A stretch of 64,000 nucleotides of DNA. Origin: Kitasatospora sp. SolWspMP-SS2h. Lineage in GTDB: Bacteria > Actinomycetota > Actinomycetes > Streptomycetales > Streptomycetaceae. The position numbers and the translations under genes are program-made. The stretch lies in assembly GCF_003259315.1 (NCBI RefSeq), contig NZ_QLLT01000004.1, forward strand, positions 186,001 through 250,000, written 5' to 3'. Under the pieces are notes generated by a model that did no database searches, was not told the origin of the DNA, and saw nothing but the letters and a program-made list of their open reading frames with translations. Positions 8,659-15,814 of this stretch are shown one piece after another. Numbering within the stretch: the stretch's first letter is position 1; each line of letters opens with the position of its first letter.

Positions 8659-8826
8659 CGCGCCCTGCCGGGCCGGGGTGGTGCCGGGTGGGGCCCGGGC
8701 CGGCAGGGGTGGGGACGGACGGGCGGTGGGGGCCGCCCGGCCGCCTGGTTCGGACGGTGTGGGGTGCTGGCCCGGGACGATCCCCGGGGTGCGTGCGCAC
8801 GTATCGGAGACCGCCGCCGGAGGCAC

Positions 8827-8871
8827 CCGCCAACACAAATTCCGGCCCGGACGGAGAATTTCTGTTGGCGG
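8827..8871. promoter_or_regulatory. AT-rich inverted repeat upstream of the sigma-factor fusion gene
   Basis: A 16-bp inverted repeat with one mismatch (8827-8842 and 8856-8871; arm CCGCCAACACAAATTC) flanks 13 GC-rich bases. The AAATT/AATTT blocks stand out in ~74% GC surroundings. Placed 80 bases before the start codon, it could be an operator or a self-recognised promoter element of the encoded sigma factor; that is inference. Confidence 0.5.
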
Positions 8872-8950
8872 CCACCCCCGCGGCCGGTCTCCGAGGACGG
8901 AGCGCGATCCCGTCGCTGCTCCCACCCCACGCACGCAGAGGAATGGACCC

Positions 8951-10966
8951 ATGCCGCACACCGGACGCAGTGGACCCGACCCCGCAACGGTGACGGCGGC
9001 GCGCGCCGGGGACCGGCAGGCGCTGGAACACCTGGTGGCCCAGAGCCTGCCGCTGGTCTACAACATCGTCGGCCGCGCGCTGAACGGCCACGCCGACACC
9101 GACGACGTCGTACAGGAGACGCTGTTGCGCACGGTCCGCGGACTGCCCGACCTGCGGGACCCGGCCGCCTTCCGGTCCTGGCTGGTGGCCATCGCCGTCC
9201 GGCAGGTCCGCAACCGCCAGCAGGACCGGGCCGCGGCCCTCGACCGGTCCGCCCGGCTGGAAGAGGCCGAGGCGATACCGGACCCCGCGCTCGACTTCGC
9301 CGGGCTGACCGTCCTGCGGCTGGGCCTCACCGAACAGCGCCGCGAGATCGCCGAGGCCACCCGCTGGCTCGACCCCGACGACCGCGAACTGCTCGCGCTC
9401 TGGTGGCTCAAGGAGACCGGCGAACTCGAACAGGCCGACCTGGTCGCCGCGCTCGGCCTCAGCTCCGGCCACGCCGCCGTCCGGACCGGCCGGATGAAGA
9501 AGCAACTGGACCTCTCCCGCCTGCTGGTGCGCGCCCTGGCCGCCGACCCGCGCTGCCCCGGACTGGCCGAGACCGCCGCCACCTGGGACGGCACCCCCGG
9601 CCCGCTGTGGCGCAAGCGCCTGGCCCGGCACGTGCGCGACTGCGAACGCTGCACCGGCGGACGCGGCGAACTGCTCCCCGCCGAACGGCTGCTGTACGGC
9701 CTGCCGCTGCTGGCCGTCCCGCCGAGCCTCGACCCGGCCCGCATCCTCGCCGCGCTCACCCCGGACGGCGCGCATCCCGGCACGCACCCCGGCGCGCATC
9801 CCGGCGGCCCGTCCGGCCCGTCCGGTCCCTCCGGCCCCGCCGCTGACGGTCCGTCCAGCGGCGCTCCGGGCGGCCACCGGCGGCCGCGCTCCGCCCGGAC
9901 GAAGCCGCTGCTCTCCAAGCCGGTGCTGGGCGGGGTGGCCGCGGTGGCGCTGGTGGCCGCCGCCGTCCTGGTCGGGGCCGAGCTCGCGCCGGGGCAGGAC
10001 GCCGCCCCGGCGGCGGCACCCGTACCGGCCGGGGCCGTCGCGCCGCCCACGGCCGCCGAGGCGCCGGCGCTCCCGGCCCCCGACGGGACGTCACCACCGC
10101 CCTCGCCCGCGCCGTCCGACTCGCCCTCGCCCTCGTCCTCGCCTTCGACGTCCGGCTCCGCGTCGGCGTCCGCGTCCGGGTCCGCGTCGTCCCCCGCCGC
10201 CGCCCCGGCGCAGCAGAACCCCGTCGTCACCTCCGCGCGCAAGGGCGTCGGCGTGTGGTCCTTCACCGGGGTGAACCAGGCGCTCGCCGCCTCCGGCGCG
10301 GGCTGGTACTACACCTGGGCCCCGCAGCACCCCGGCATCACCACGCCCGCCTCGGCGTCCTTCGTCCCGATGATCTGGGGCGCGTCCTCGGTCACCGACG
10401 CCGCCCTCGCCCAGGCCCGCGCCAACGGCCCCTACCTGCTCGGGTTCAACGAGCCCGACATGGCCGCCCAGTCGAACATGACGGTCGACCGGGCGCTGGA
10501 GCTGTGGCCGAAGCTGATGCAGGCCGGACAGACCCTGGGCAGCCCGGCCGTCGCGTACGGGGCCGACACGCCCGGCGGCTGGCTGGACCGCTTCATGACC
10601 GGCGCCGCCGCCAAGGGCTACCGGGTCGACTTCATCACCCTGCACTGGTACGGCGGCGACTTCCGCACCCCGCAGGCCGTCCAGCAGCTGACCTCCTACC
10701 TGGAAGCGGTCCACCAGCGCTACCACAAGCCGATCTGGCTCACCGAGTACGCCCTGATCGACTTCTCCCAGGGCACCCGCTTCCCGACCGCCGACCAGCA
10801 GGCCGCCTTCGTCACCGCCTCCACCAAGGCCCTCGACGCGCTGCCCTACCTCCAACGCTACGCCTGGTTCGGCCTCGGCGCGGACCCGGCGAAGCCCAGC
10901 AGCGGCCTGTTCACCGACGGGACGACCGCCACCGCCGCCGGACGCGCGTACCAGGCCGCCCGCTGA
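8951..10966 (+). CDS. Membrane-anchored ECF-type sigma factor fused to extracellular glycoside hydrolase (GH128-like)
   Basis: A 671-residue single chain. Residues ~10-100 are a sigma-70 region 2 (LPLVYNIVGRALNGHADTDD, VVQETLLRTVRGLPD) and ~120-200 a region 4-like part. At about 225-237 lies a zinc-finger anti-sigma motif (HVRDCERC, H-x3-C-x2-C). A Gly/Ser/Pro linker leads to one membrane helix (about 326-344), then a Pro/Ser-rich extracellular stalk. The last ~240 residues are a TIM-barrel glycosidase of the Asl1/GH128 catalytic-core type, with acid/base Glu in GFNEPDM and nucleophile Glu in WLTEYALI. The topology puts the sigma domains inside and the sugar domain outside. I infer a sensor that binds or cuts cell-wall or environmental glucan and releases the sigma domain, perhaps by proteolysis. 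The start ATG follows AGAGGAA. Related fusions are known among actinobacterial ECF groups. Confidence 0.85.
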   Translation: MPHTGRSGPDPATVTAARAGDRQALEHLVAQSLPLVYNIVGRALNGHADTDDVVQETLLRTVRGLPDLRDPAAFRSWLVAIAVRQVRNRQQDRAAALDRSARLEEAEAIPDPALDFAGLTVLRLGLTEQRREIAEATRWLDPDDRELLALWWLKETGELEQADLVAALGLSSGHAAVRTGRMKKQLDLSRLLVRALAADPRCPGLAETAATWDGTPGPLWRKRLARHVRDCERCTGGRGELLPAERLLYGLPLLAVPPSLDPARILAALTPDGAHPGTHPGAHPGGPSGPSGPSGPAADGPSSGAPGGHRRPRSARTKPLLSKPVLGGVAAVALVAAAVLVGAELAPGQDAAPAAAPVPAGAVAPPTAAEAPALPAPDGTSPPPSPAPSDSPSPSSSPSTSGSASASASGSASSPAAAPAQQNPVVTSARKGVGVWSFTGVNQALAASGAGWYYTWAPQHPGITTPASASFVPMIWGASSVTDAALAQARANGPYLLGFNEPDMAAQSNMTVDRALELWPKLMQAGQTLGSPAVAYGADTPGGWLDRFMTGAAAKGYRVDFITLHWYGGDFRTPQAVQQLTSYLEAVHQRYHKPIWLTEYALIDFSQGTRFPTADQQAAFVTASTKALDALPYLQRYAWFGLGADPAKPSSGLFTDGTTATAAGRAYQAAR

Positions 10967-11058
10967 CGGCGCCGCCGCGCCGCCGTCCCGCCCGCCGACC
11001 CGTTGCGCGTACGGCCGGTGGCCGGTGGCCGGTGAGCGGCGGGCGGTCCGGCGGTGGC

Positions 11059-12513
11059 TCAGTGCGGTGCGCGGAAGCCGCCGAGCTGCTCCTCCAGGAG
11101 TTCGGCCAGGCGCAGCGGGGTGCGGTCCTCGTACATCGGGCCGATCAGCTGGACGCCGACCGGGAGGCCCCCGGCGGAGGGGCCGGTGGGGACGGCGGTG
11201 GCGGGCAGGCCCGGCATGGTGGCGAGCCCGGCCCAGACCAGCTGGTCGAAGTAGGGGTGGTCGGTGCCGTCGACGGTGATCCGGCGGCGCATCAGGTCGG
11301 GGTCGTGGTCGTGCGGGAAGGCCGGGGTGGGGGTGATCGGGGCGACCACGGCGTCGAACCCGGCGAAGAACTCCCGCCAGCCGTGGCGGTGCAGTTCGCG
11401 GCGGTGGTCGGCGGCCAGCCAGTCGCGGTGGGAGAGCGTCATGCCACGCAGCCGGGCGGCGTCCAGGCTGTGGTCGTCCTCGCTCAACCCGGCCGCGCGG
11501 GCGGCCAGTTCGCTGTGCAGGCCGGTGGGGAAGTGGGCGGTGCGGCCGGAGAACAGCAGCAGGGTGTAGAGCTCGGCGGCGTCGGCGAGGTCGGGCAGCA
11601 GCGGGCTGTGCCGCTCGACCCGGGCACCACCGGCGGTGAGCGCGTCGGCGACCCGGGCGAGGCCCGCGCGGACGTCGGCGCCGGTCGGGATGAACGGGTG
11701 CTCGTCCAGGACCAGGACCCGGAAGTCGCGCAGCCGGTCGTGCCGGGCGGCCGGCAGGCGCAGGGTGTGCGCCAGGCCGCCGGTCAGCGGGTCGGGCCCG
11801 GCCATCACGTCGAGCAGCAGGGACAGGTCGCGGGCCGAGCGGGCCATCGGACCGGCGACGGCCAGGTCGATGTCGGCGGGCAGCGCGGGGGCCGGCGGCG
11901 GGACCATGCCGCGGGTGGGCACCAGGTGCAGGGTCGGCTTGTGCGCGTAGACGCCGCAGAAGTGGGCGGGGGTGCGCAGCGAACCGGCGAGGTCGGTGCC
12001 CAGCGACAGCGCCCCGAACCCGGCGGCCAGGGCGACGGCCGAGCCGCCGGAGGAGCCGCCGCAGGTGCGGGTGCGGTCCCACGGGTTGGTGGTGGTGCCG
12101 TGGATCTCGTTGAAGGTCTGGATGTCCTGCAGCCCGAGCGGCACGTTGGTCTTGCCGAGCACCACCGCGCCCGCCGCCCTGACCCGGGCCACCTGGAGGG
12201 CGTCCTCGGCCGGGACGTGGTCCCGGAACTGCGGCATGCCCCAACTCGTGGGCAGCCCGGCCACATTGTACGACTCCTTGACCGTCACCGGGATGCCCAG
12301 CAGCGGCCGCTCCTCCCCCCGCGCCCGAGCCCGGTCGGCCTCCCGGGCGGCGTCCCGGGCCCGCTCGAAGTCCGGCACGCAGATCGCGTTCAGCGCCCCG
12401 TCCTCCCGCTCGATCCGGCCGATCGCGTCCTCGGTCAGCTCCACCGAGCTGACCTCCCCGGACCGCAGGGCCGCCGTCAGTTCTTCCGCCGTCGCGTGCG
12501 TCCACTTCTCCAT
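11059..12513 (-). CDS. Amidase (amidase signature family)
   Basis: A 484-residue cytoplasmic protein of the amidase signature family, which hydrolyses amides through a Ser-cisSer-Lys triad. The Lys is in GIPVTVKESYNV. The Gly/Ser core is GGSSGGSAVALAAGFG, and the nucleophile region GTDLAGSLRTPAHFCGVYAHKP has the catalytic serine (usual form GTDxGGSxRxPA; here Ala replaces one Gly). The length is normal for the family. The substrate cannot be read from sequence; the family includes acetamidases, aryl amidases and GatA. The ATG at 12511-12513 is chosen because the family N terminus aligns there. No clear ribosome-binding site is visible, so it may be leaderless. Confidence 0.88.
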   Translation of the reverse strand: MEKWTHATAEELTAALRSGEVSSVELTEDAIGRIEREDGALNAICVPDFERARDAAREADRARARGEERPLLGIPVTVKESYNVAGLPTSWGMPQFRDHVPAEDALQVARVRAAGAVVLGKTNVPLGLQDIQTFNEIHGTTTNPWDRTRTCGGSSGGSAVALAAGFGALSLGTDLAGSLRTPAHFCGVYAHKPTLHLVPTRGMVPPPAPALPADIDLAVAGPMARSARDLSLLLDVMAGPDPLTGGLAHTLRLPAARHDRLRDFRVLVLDEHPFIPTGADVRAGLARVADALTAGGARVERHSPLLPDLADAAELYTLLLFSGRTAHFPTGLHSELAARAAGLSEDDHSLDAARLRGMTLSHRDWLAADHRRELHRHGWREFFAGFDAVVAPITPTPAFPHDHDPDLMRRRITVDGTDHPYFDQLVWAGLATMPGLPATAVPTGPSAGGLPVGVQLIGPMYEDRTPLRLAELLEEQLGGFRAPH

Positions 12514-12654
12514 GGAACGGGACCGTACGTGCCCCCGGTGAGGGGCACGAAATGCCGTGCGGGGCAACCGGATCGGCGGGACGGCGGCGACCGCGCGACG
12601 GCGTGACGGCGCGGCGGCGGTGCGGTCGGCGACTGCCCCGGCGGGCCGCGGGCG

Positions 12655-15402
12655 TCAGGGGAGCACGCCGAGCGGGGGGCCGCCGGGGGAGTGCAGGCGG
12701 CGGAGGAAGGAGAGGACGCCGGTGGTGCCGGTGGCGTGGCCGAAGGACTCGCGGAGCAGGCCGGCGTCGGGGAAGACCGGGTGGGTGGCGGGGCCGGCCG
12801 AGCGGGCCAGTACGAGGGTGGCGACGGTTCCTGCGGCGGTGTGGAACTCCGATGATCCGGGCGCGAGTTCGAGCATCAGGTCGCCCACTCCGGCGAGGCC
12901 GCAGCACTGGGTGACCAGGGGCATGCGCGGGGCCGGCGCCAGGCAGGCGCGGGCGCACCGTTCGGCGAGGACGCGGTGGGCGGGGACGTCGAGCTGGTCG
13001 GCGGCGCGGGCCAGGACGGCGCCGATCCCGGCCAGCCCCCGGCACCAGGAGCCGTAGCGACGGGTGGCGCCGGGCCGGGCGGCGGCGGCGAGCAGCGCGG
13101 GGACGGCCGCGGCGAGGCGCGCGCAGGCCCGGGCGGCGTGGTGCCGGGAGTCCGGGTCGCCGGTGGCGCGGGCGTGCGCGAGCAGGAAGTGGGCGACGCC
13201 CGCGTCCCCGTGGGCGATCCCCCGGGTGAGGGCGGCGTCGCCGGGACGCGGTACGGCGGGCGGGGTGAGGCGGGCGCGGCCGGTGGTCAGCCGGTCGCGG
13301 CAGGCCGTGGCGATGGCGAGGTGCCGGTCGGTGACGGCGGCGGTGGCGGTGACGGCGGTGGCGGTGGTGGCGGCCGGGAGGAGGCGGGCCAGCAGCAGGT
13401 GGCCGAGGCCGGTCCCGGCGACGCCGTCGATCAGGTCGGCCTCCGGCGGCCCGCCGCCGGGGCGCTGCTCCGGAAGTTCCGGCAGGTCCGGCAGATCGCG
13501 CAGGTCCTGGAGGTCCATCGTGCGTTCCAGGGGCGGGACGCCGGCGGCGGTCAGGAACAGGTCGACACCGGCCCGCCCGCAGTAGAACCCGGGCGGGAGC
13601 GTGCGGTCCTGGCGGGCCGTCCAGTCGGCGAGCGCGGCGACGGCGGCCGGGACGCCGGGGCGGTGCAGGTGGTGGAGGAGTTCCAGGCCGAGACCGGAGC
13701 TCCCGCCGTAGACGTCGACCGGGGTGGGGACGCCGGAGCGGTCGGCGCGCGCCGGGTCGGCGATCCGGTGGGCCTGGGCGACGCAGCGGGCGACGGTGTG
13801 CTCGACGATCTCCGCCAGCCGGTCCCGGTCGGGCGGGACCGCCGCCGCTACCACCGCCGCCGTCGGCGCGGTGCGCGGCGCGGAGGCCGGTGGGCGCGGC
13901 GGGTCGGACTCGACGGCCTTCGGGGTGAACTCCGCTGGGCGGTAGGGGTGATGTCCTCTTGCGGAGCGGCTGCCGTGGCGCAGCCGCTCCGCGCCGACGG
14001 CCCGGATCCCGGCGTCGGGACTTGTCAACTCGCCGATCAGGGCGCGGAGTCGGCGGTGGGCGTGGCCGGGGAGGGCGAACTCCAGGCAGGTGAGGGTGCG
14101 TTCACGGTTGACGGCCGGGTCGGGGTCGAGGACGACCGGGTCCAGGCCGGTGGCGGCGAAGTGCAGCGTCATGCCCAACGCGTGGTAGTCGTCGGCGGGT
14201 TCGGCCGGGATGCCGGGCCGGTGCACCGGCCCGCTGTAGCCGGGGGTGGAACCGTCCGGTCCGGTGCCGTGGCGCGCGCTGATGCCGAAGTCGACCAAGT
14301 GGCAGCGCCCTTCGGCGTCGAGGACGACGTTGTCGGGCTTGAGGTCGCGCACCACCACGCCCCGCCGGTGGACGCCGTCCAGCACCCGCAGCAGCCGGAC
14401 GGCGAGCGGGCCGGGCGCGCGCGGGTGGTCCGGTCCGGCCGCGGCGAAGGGCCCGTGGTCCTGCACCTCGCGGCGCAGGTCGCGGCTGCCGCAACTGGTC
14501 GTGACCAGGTACTCGTCGGCACGGTGGCGGAAGTAGTCGAGGGCGCGCGGGACGCCGGGGACGCCGTCGAGCGCGGTGAGCACGGCGTGCTCGTTGCGCA
14601 GCCGGTCGCGGGCGTCGGAGCCGTCCGTGTCCTCGGCGACGTGGGCGCGGGCCTGCTTGACCACCACGGCCAGCCCGCTGACCAGGTCCAGGGCCCGGTA
14701 GACGTTGCCCTGCGCCTTGCGGGCGATCCCGCCGGTCACCCGGTAGCGCCCGCCGCCGAACCCGGGCCGTCCCGCCTGTGCCCCCGCCGGCCCGGACGGC
14801 CCGTCCACCTGCCCGGTCGCCGCGTTCGCCCCGGTCGCCGCGCCCGTCCCGGCCGGACCGGCGTCCGCGGGGCGGGCGAACGGGTCTGCGGCCCACGGCG
14901 GGCAGCGGTACGCGGTGCCCGCCAGGCCGTCGAAGAGGCGCCCGTCGGGGCCGGTCATCACGGATTCGAGGCGCCCGCTGCGCCCGGTGCGGTAGTCGCC
15001 GGTGAACGGCCCGTAGCGGTAGTAGACGGGCGAGTCGGGGTCGAGGCGGCGGTCCCCGGTGATCGGCGGCCCCTCCCGGCCGCGCAGGGCGGCGGCCAAC
15101 TCGGTGGCGAGCGGCAGGAGTTCGTCCGGCGGCGGATAGACGGTGATCGCCTTGCCGACCGAGGCGGCGTCCCGGGCGCCGGAGTTGAGGGTCCGCAGCA
15201 CTTCGGGGTCGCGGGCCCACTTGGCGTGGCAGACGTGCCGGGCCAGCACCGGCAGGACGAGCGCGAGGACGGCGTCCAGGGTGCCGGGGCGGGCGGAGAC
15301 GTGGAGCTTCCAGCCGTGCTCCATCGCCGGCATCCGCGGATCGTTCAGGTACGACCAGGTGTCGTCGGACCAGGGGCGGCGGCCGGCGATGGGGCCGGTC
15401 AC
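12655..15402 (-). CDS. Class IV lanthipeptide synthetase (LanL-like): lyase-kinase-cyclase
   Basis: A 915-residue trifunctional enzyme that should phosphorylate Ser/Thr of the precursor, eliminate phosphate and close lanthionine rings. Residues 1-170 are an OspF/SpvC-type phospho-Ser/Thr lyase (His34 in GWKLHVSA, Lys84 in SVGKAITVYP). Residues ~215-480 are a Ser/Thr kinase (Lys249, catalytic Asp353 in VRDLKPDN, DFG at 371). The rest is a LanC-like cyclase with GIAHGDAG. Its zinc ligands seem intact (Cys787 in SWCRG; Cys833-Cys834 in QCCGLAG). Class III enzymes lack these, so this is class IV, but with CCG instead of the usual CHG. It starts at a GTG two bases after the precursor gene's stop, so the two are probably translationally coupled. 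Confidence 0.9.
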   Translation of the reverse strand: MTGPIAGRRPWSDDTWSYLNDPRMPAMEHGWKLHVSARPGTLDAVLALVLPVLARHVCHAKWARDPEVLRTLNSGARDAASVGKAITVYPPPDELLPLATELAAALRGREGPPITGDRRLDPDSPVYYRYGPFTGDYRTGRSGRLESVMTGPDGRLFDGLAGTAYRCPPWAADPFARPADAGPAGTGAATGANAATGQVDGPSGPAGAQAGRPGFGGGRYRVTGGIARKAQGNVYRALDLVSGLAVVVKQARAHVAEDTDGSDARDRLRNEHAVLTALDGVPGVPRALDYFRHRADEYLVTTSCGSRDLRREVQDHGPFAAAGPDHPRAPGPLAVRLLRVLDGVHRRGVVVRDLKPDNVVLDAEGRCHLVDFGISARHGTGPDGSTPGYSGPVHRPGIPAEPADDYHALGMTLHFAATGLDPVVLDPDPAVNRERTLTCLEFALPGHAHRRLRALIGELTSPDAGIRAVGAERLRHGSRSARGHHPYRPAEFTPKAVESDPPRPPASAPRTAPTAAVVAAAVPPDRDRLAEIVEHTVARCVAQAHRIADPARADRSGVPTPVDVYGGSSGLGLELLHHLHRPGVPAAVAALADWTARQDRTLPPGFYCGRAGVDLFLTAAGVPPLERTMDLQDLRDLPDLPELPEQRPGGGPPEADLIDGVAGTGLGHLLLARLLPAATTATAVTATAAVTDRHLAIATACRDRLTTGRARLTPPAVPRPGDAALTRGIAHGDAGVAHFLLAHARATGDPDSRHHAARACARLAAAVPALLAAAARPGATRRYGSWCRGLAGIGAVLARAADQLDVPAHRVLAERCARACLAPAPRMPLVTQCCGLAGVGDLMLELAPGSSEFHTAAGTVATLVLARSAGPATHPVFPDAGLLRESFGHATGTTGVLSFLRRLHSPGGPPLGVLP

Positions 15403-15404
15403 CG

Positions 15405-15572
15405 TCAGGAGTTGAAGTCGCAGGCCACGCGGGTGGTCGCGGTCACCCAGGGGTCGGACAGGCAGGCGGTGGGGCCGTGGTCGGTGCGGTCGTCGTCCTC
15501 GAACACCAGGGTCTCGTCGTCCACGGCCAGCGGGCCGGCGTCGCGGATCGCGGTGGGGGTGGCAACGGGCAT
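15405..15572 (-). CDS. Lanthipeptide precursor peptide (LanA)
   Basis: A 55-residue peptide directly upstream of and coupled to the LanL gene, with GGAGG seven bases before its ATG. The leader is acidic and Leu/Val-bearing (DAGPLAVDDETLVFEDDD, residues 11-28), suited to a helical recognition segment. The C-terminal part, roughly residues 31-55, holds two Cys (37 and 51) and eight hydroxy residues, ending CLSDPWVTATTRVACDFNS. Two Cys allow at most two (methyl)lanthionine rings, as class IV enzymes do not form labionin. The leader/core boundary is not marked by a GG or a known protease site. I cannot match the core to a named product from memory. Confidence 0.88.
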   Translation of the reverse strand: MPVATPTAIRDAGPLAVDDETLVFEDDDRTDHGPTACLSDPWVTATTRVACDFNS

Positions 15573-15671
15573 GTGACGCCTCCAGGTCTTGTCGCGCGTC
15601 CGGCGCGGCCGCGGGTCTGCGCCCGGCGCCGTGGACCGCCCGGCCCGGTCGGGCCGAAGTCCTGGGGCACG

Positions 15672-15700
15672 AAGGTAGGCAGGAACGCCGCACCTGGCAA
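15672..15700 (-). promoter_or_regulatory. Candidate sigma-HrdB-type promoter for the lanthipeptide operon
   Basis: Read on the minus strand, TTGCCA (15695-15700) is followed after 17 bases by TACCTT (15672-15677), about 100 bases before the precursor start. The -35 fits well and the -10 matches T-A-n-n-n-T. This is pattern-based only. Confidence 0.45.
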
Positions 15701-15814
15701 GGGGGCGGACGGACCGCTTCCGCGCCGGCGGCCGACCGGCGGGAGCGGTGGGGCGGGCGGGACGGGCGGAGCGGAAGGGGCGTCCGGCACAGAGCTGACG
15801 GACCGTCAATTCCA

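Larger units (their letters stand above)
8447..8950. other. Intergenic region with two hairpins and an inverted repeat
   Basis: No gene is supportable in these 504 bases. They contain the terminator of the glycosidase, a second strong hairpin, and an AT-rich inverted repeat 80 bases before the sigma-factor gene. All three are listed separately. Confidence 0.6.

Noticed and set aside
6079..9846. 1255-codon plus-strand frame overlapping the glycosidase
   Set aside because: It is an Arg/Pro-rich +1 shadow of the glycosidase and sigma-fusion genes.
5420..9877. Very long minus-strand open frame (1485 codons) opposite the glycosidase and sigma-fusion genes
   Set aside because: It crosses the divergent promoter region and two real genes, and the protein is Gly/Arg/Val/Asp-rich filler from GC codon bias with no domain.
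12655..15402. Class III (LanKC) assignment
   Set aside because: Class III cyclase domains lack zinc ligands; here WC, CC and the AHG motif are all retained.
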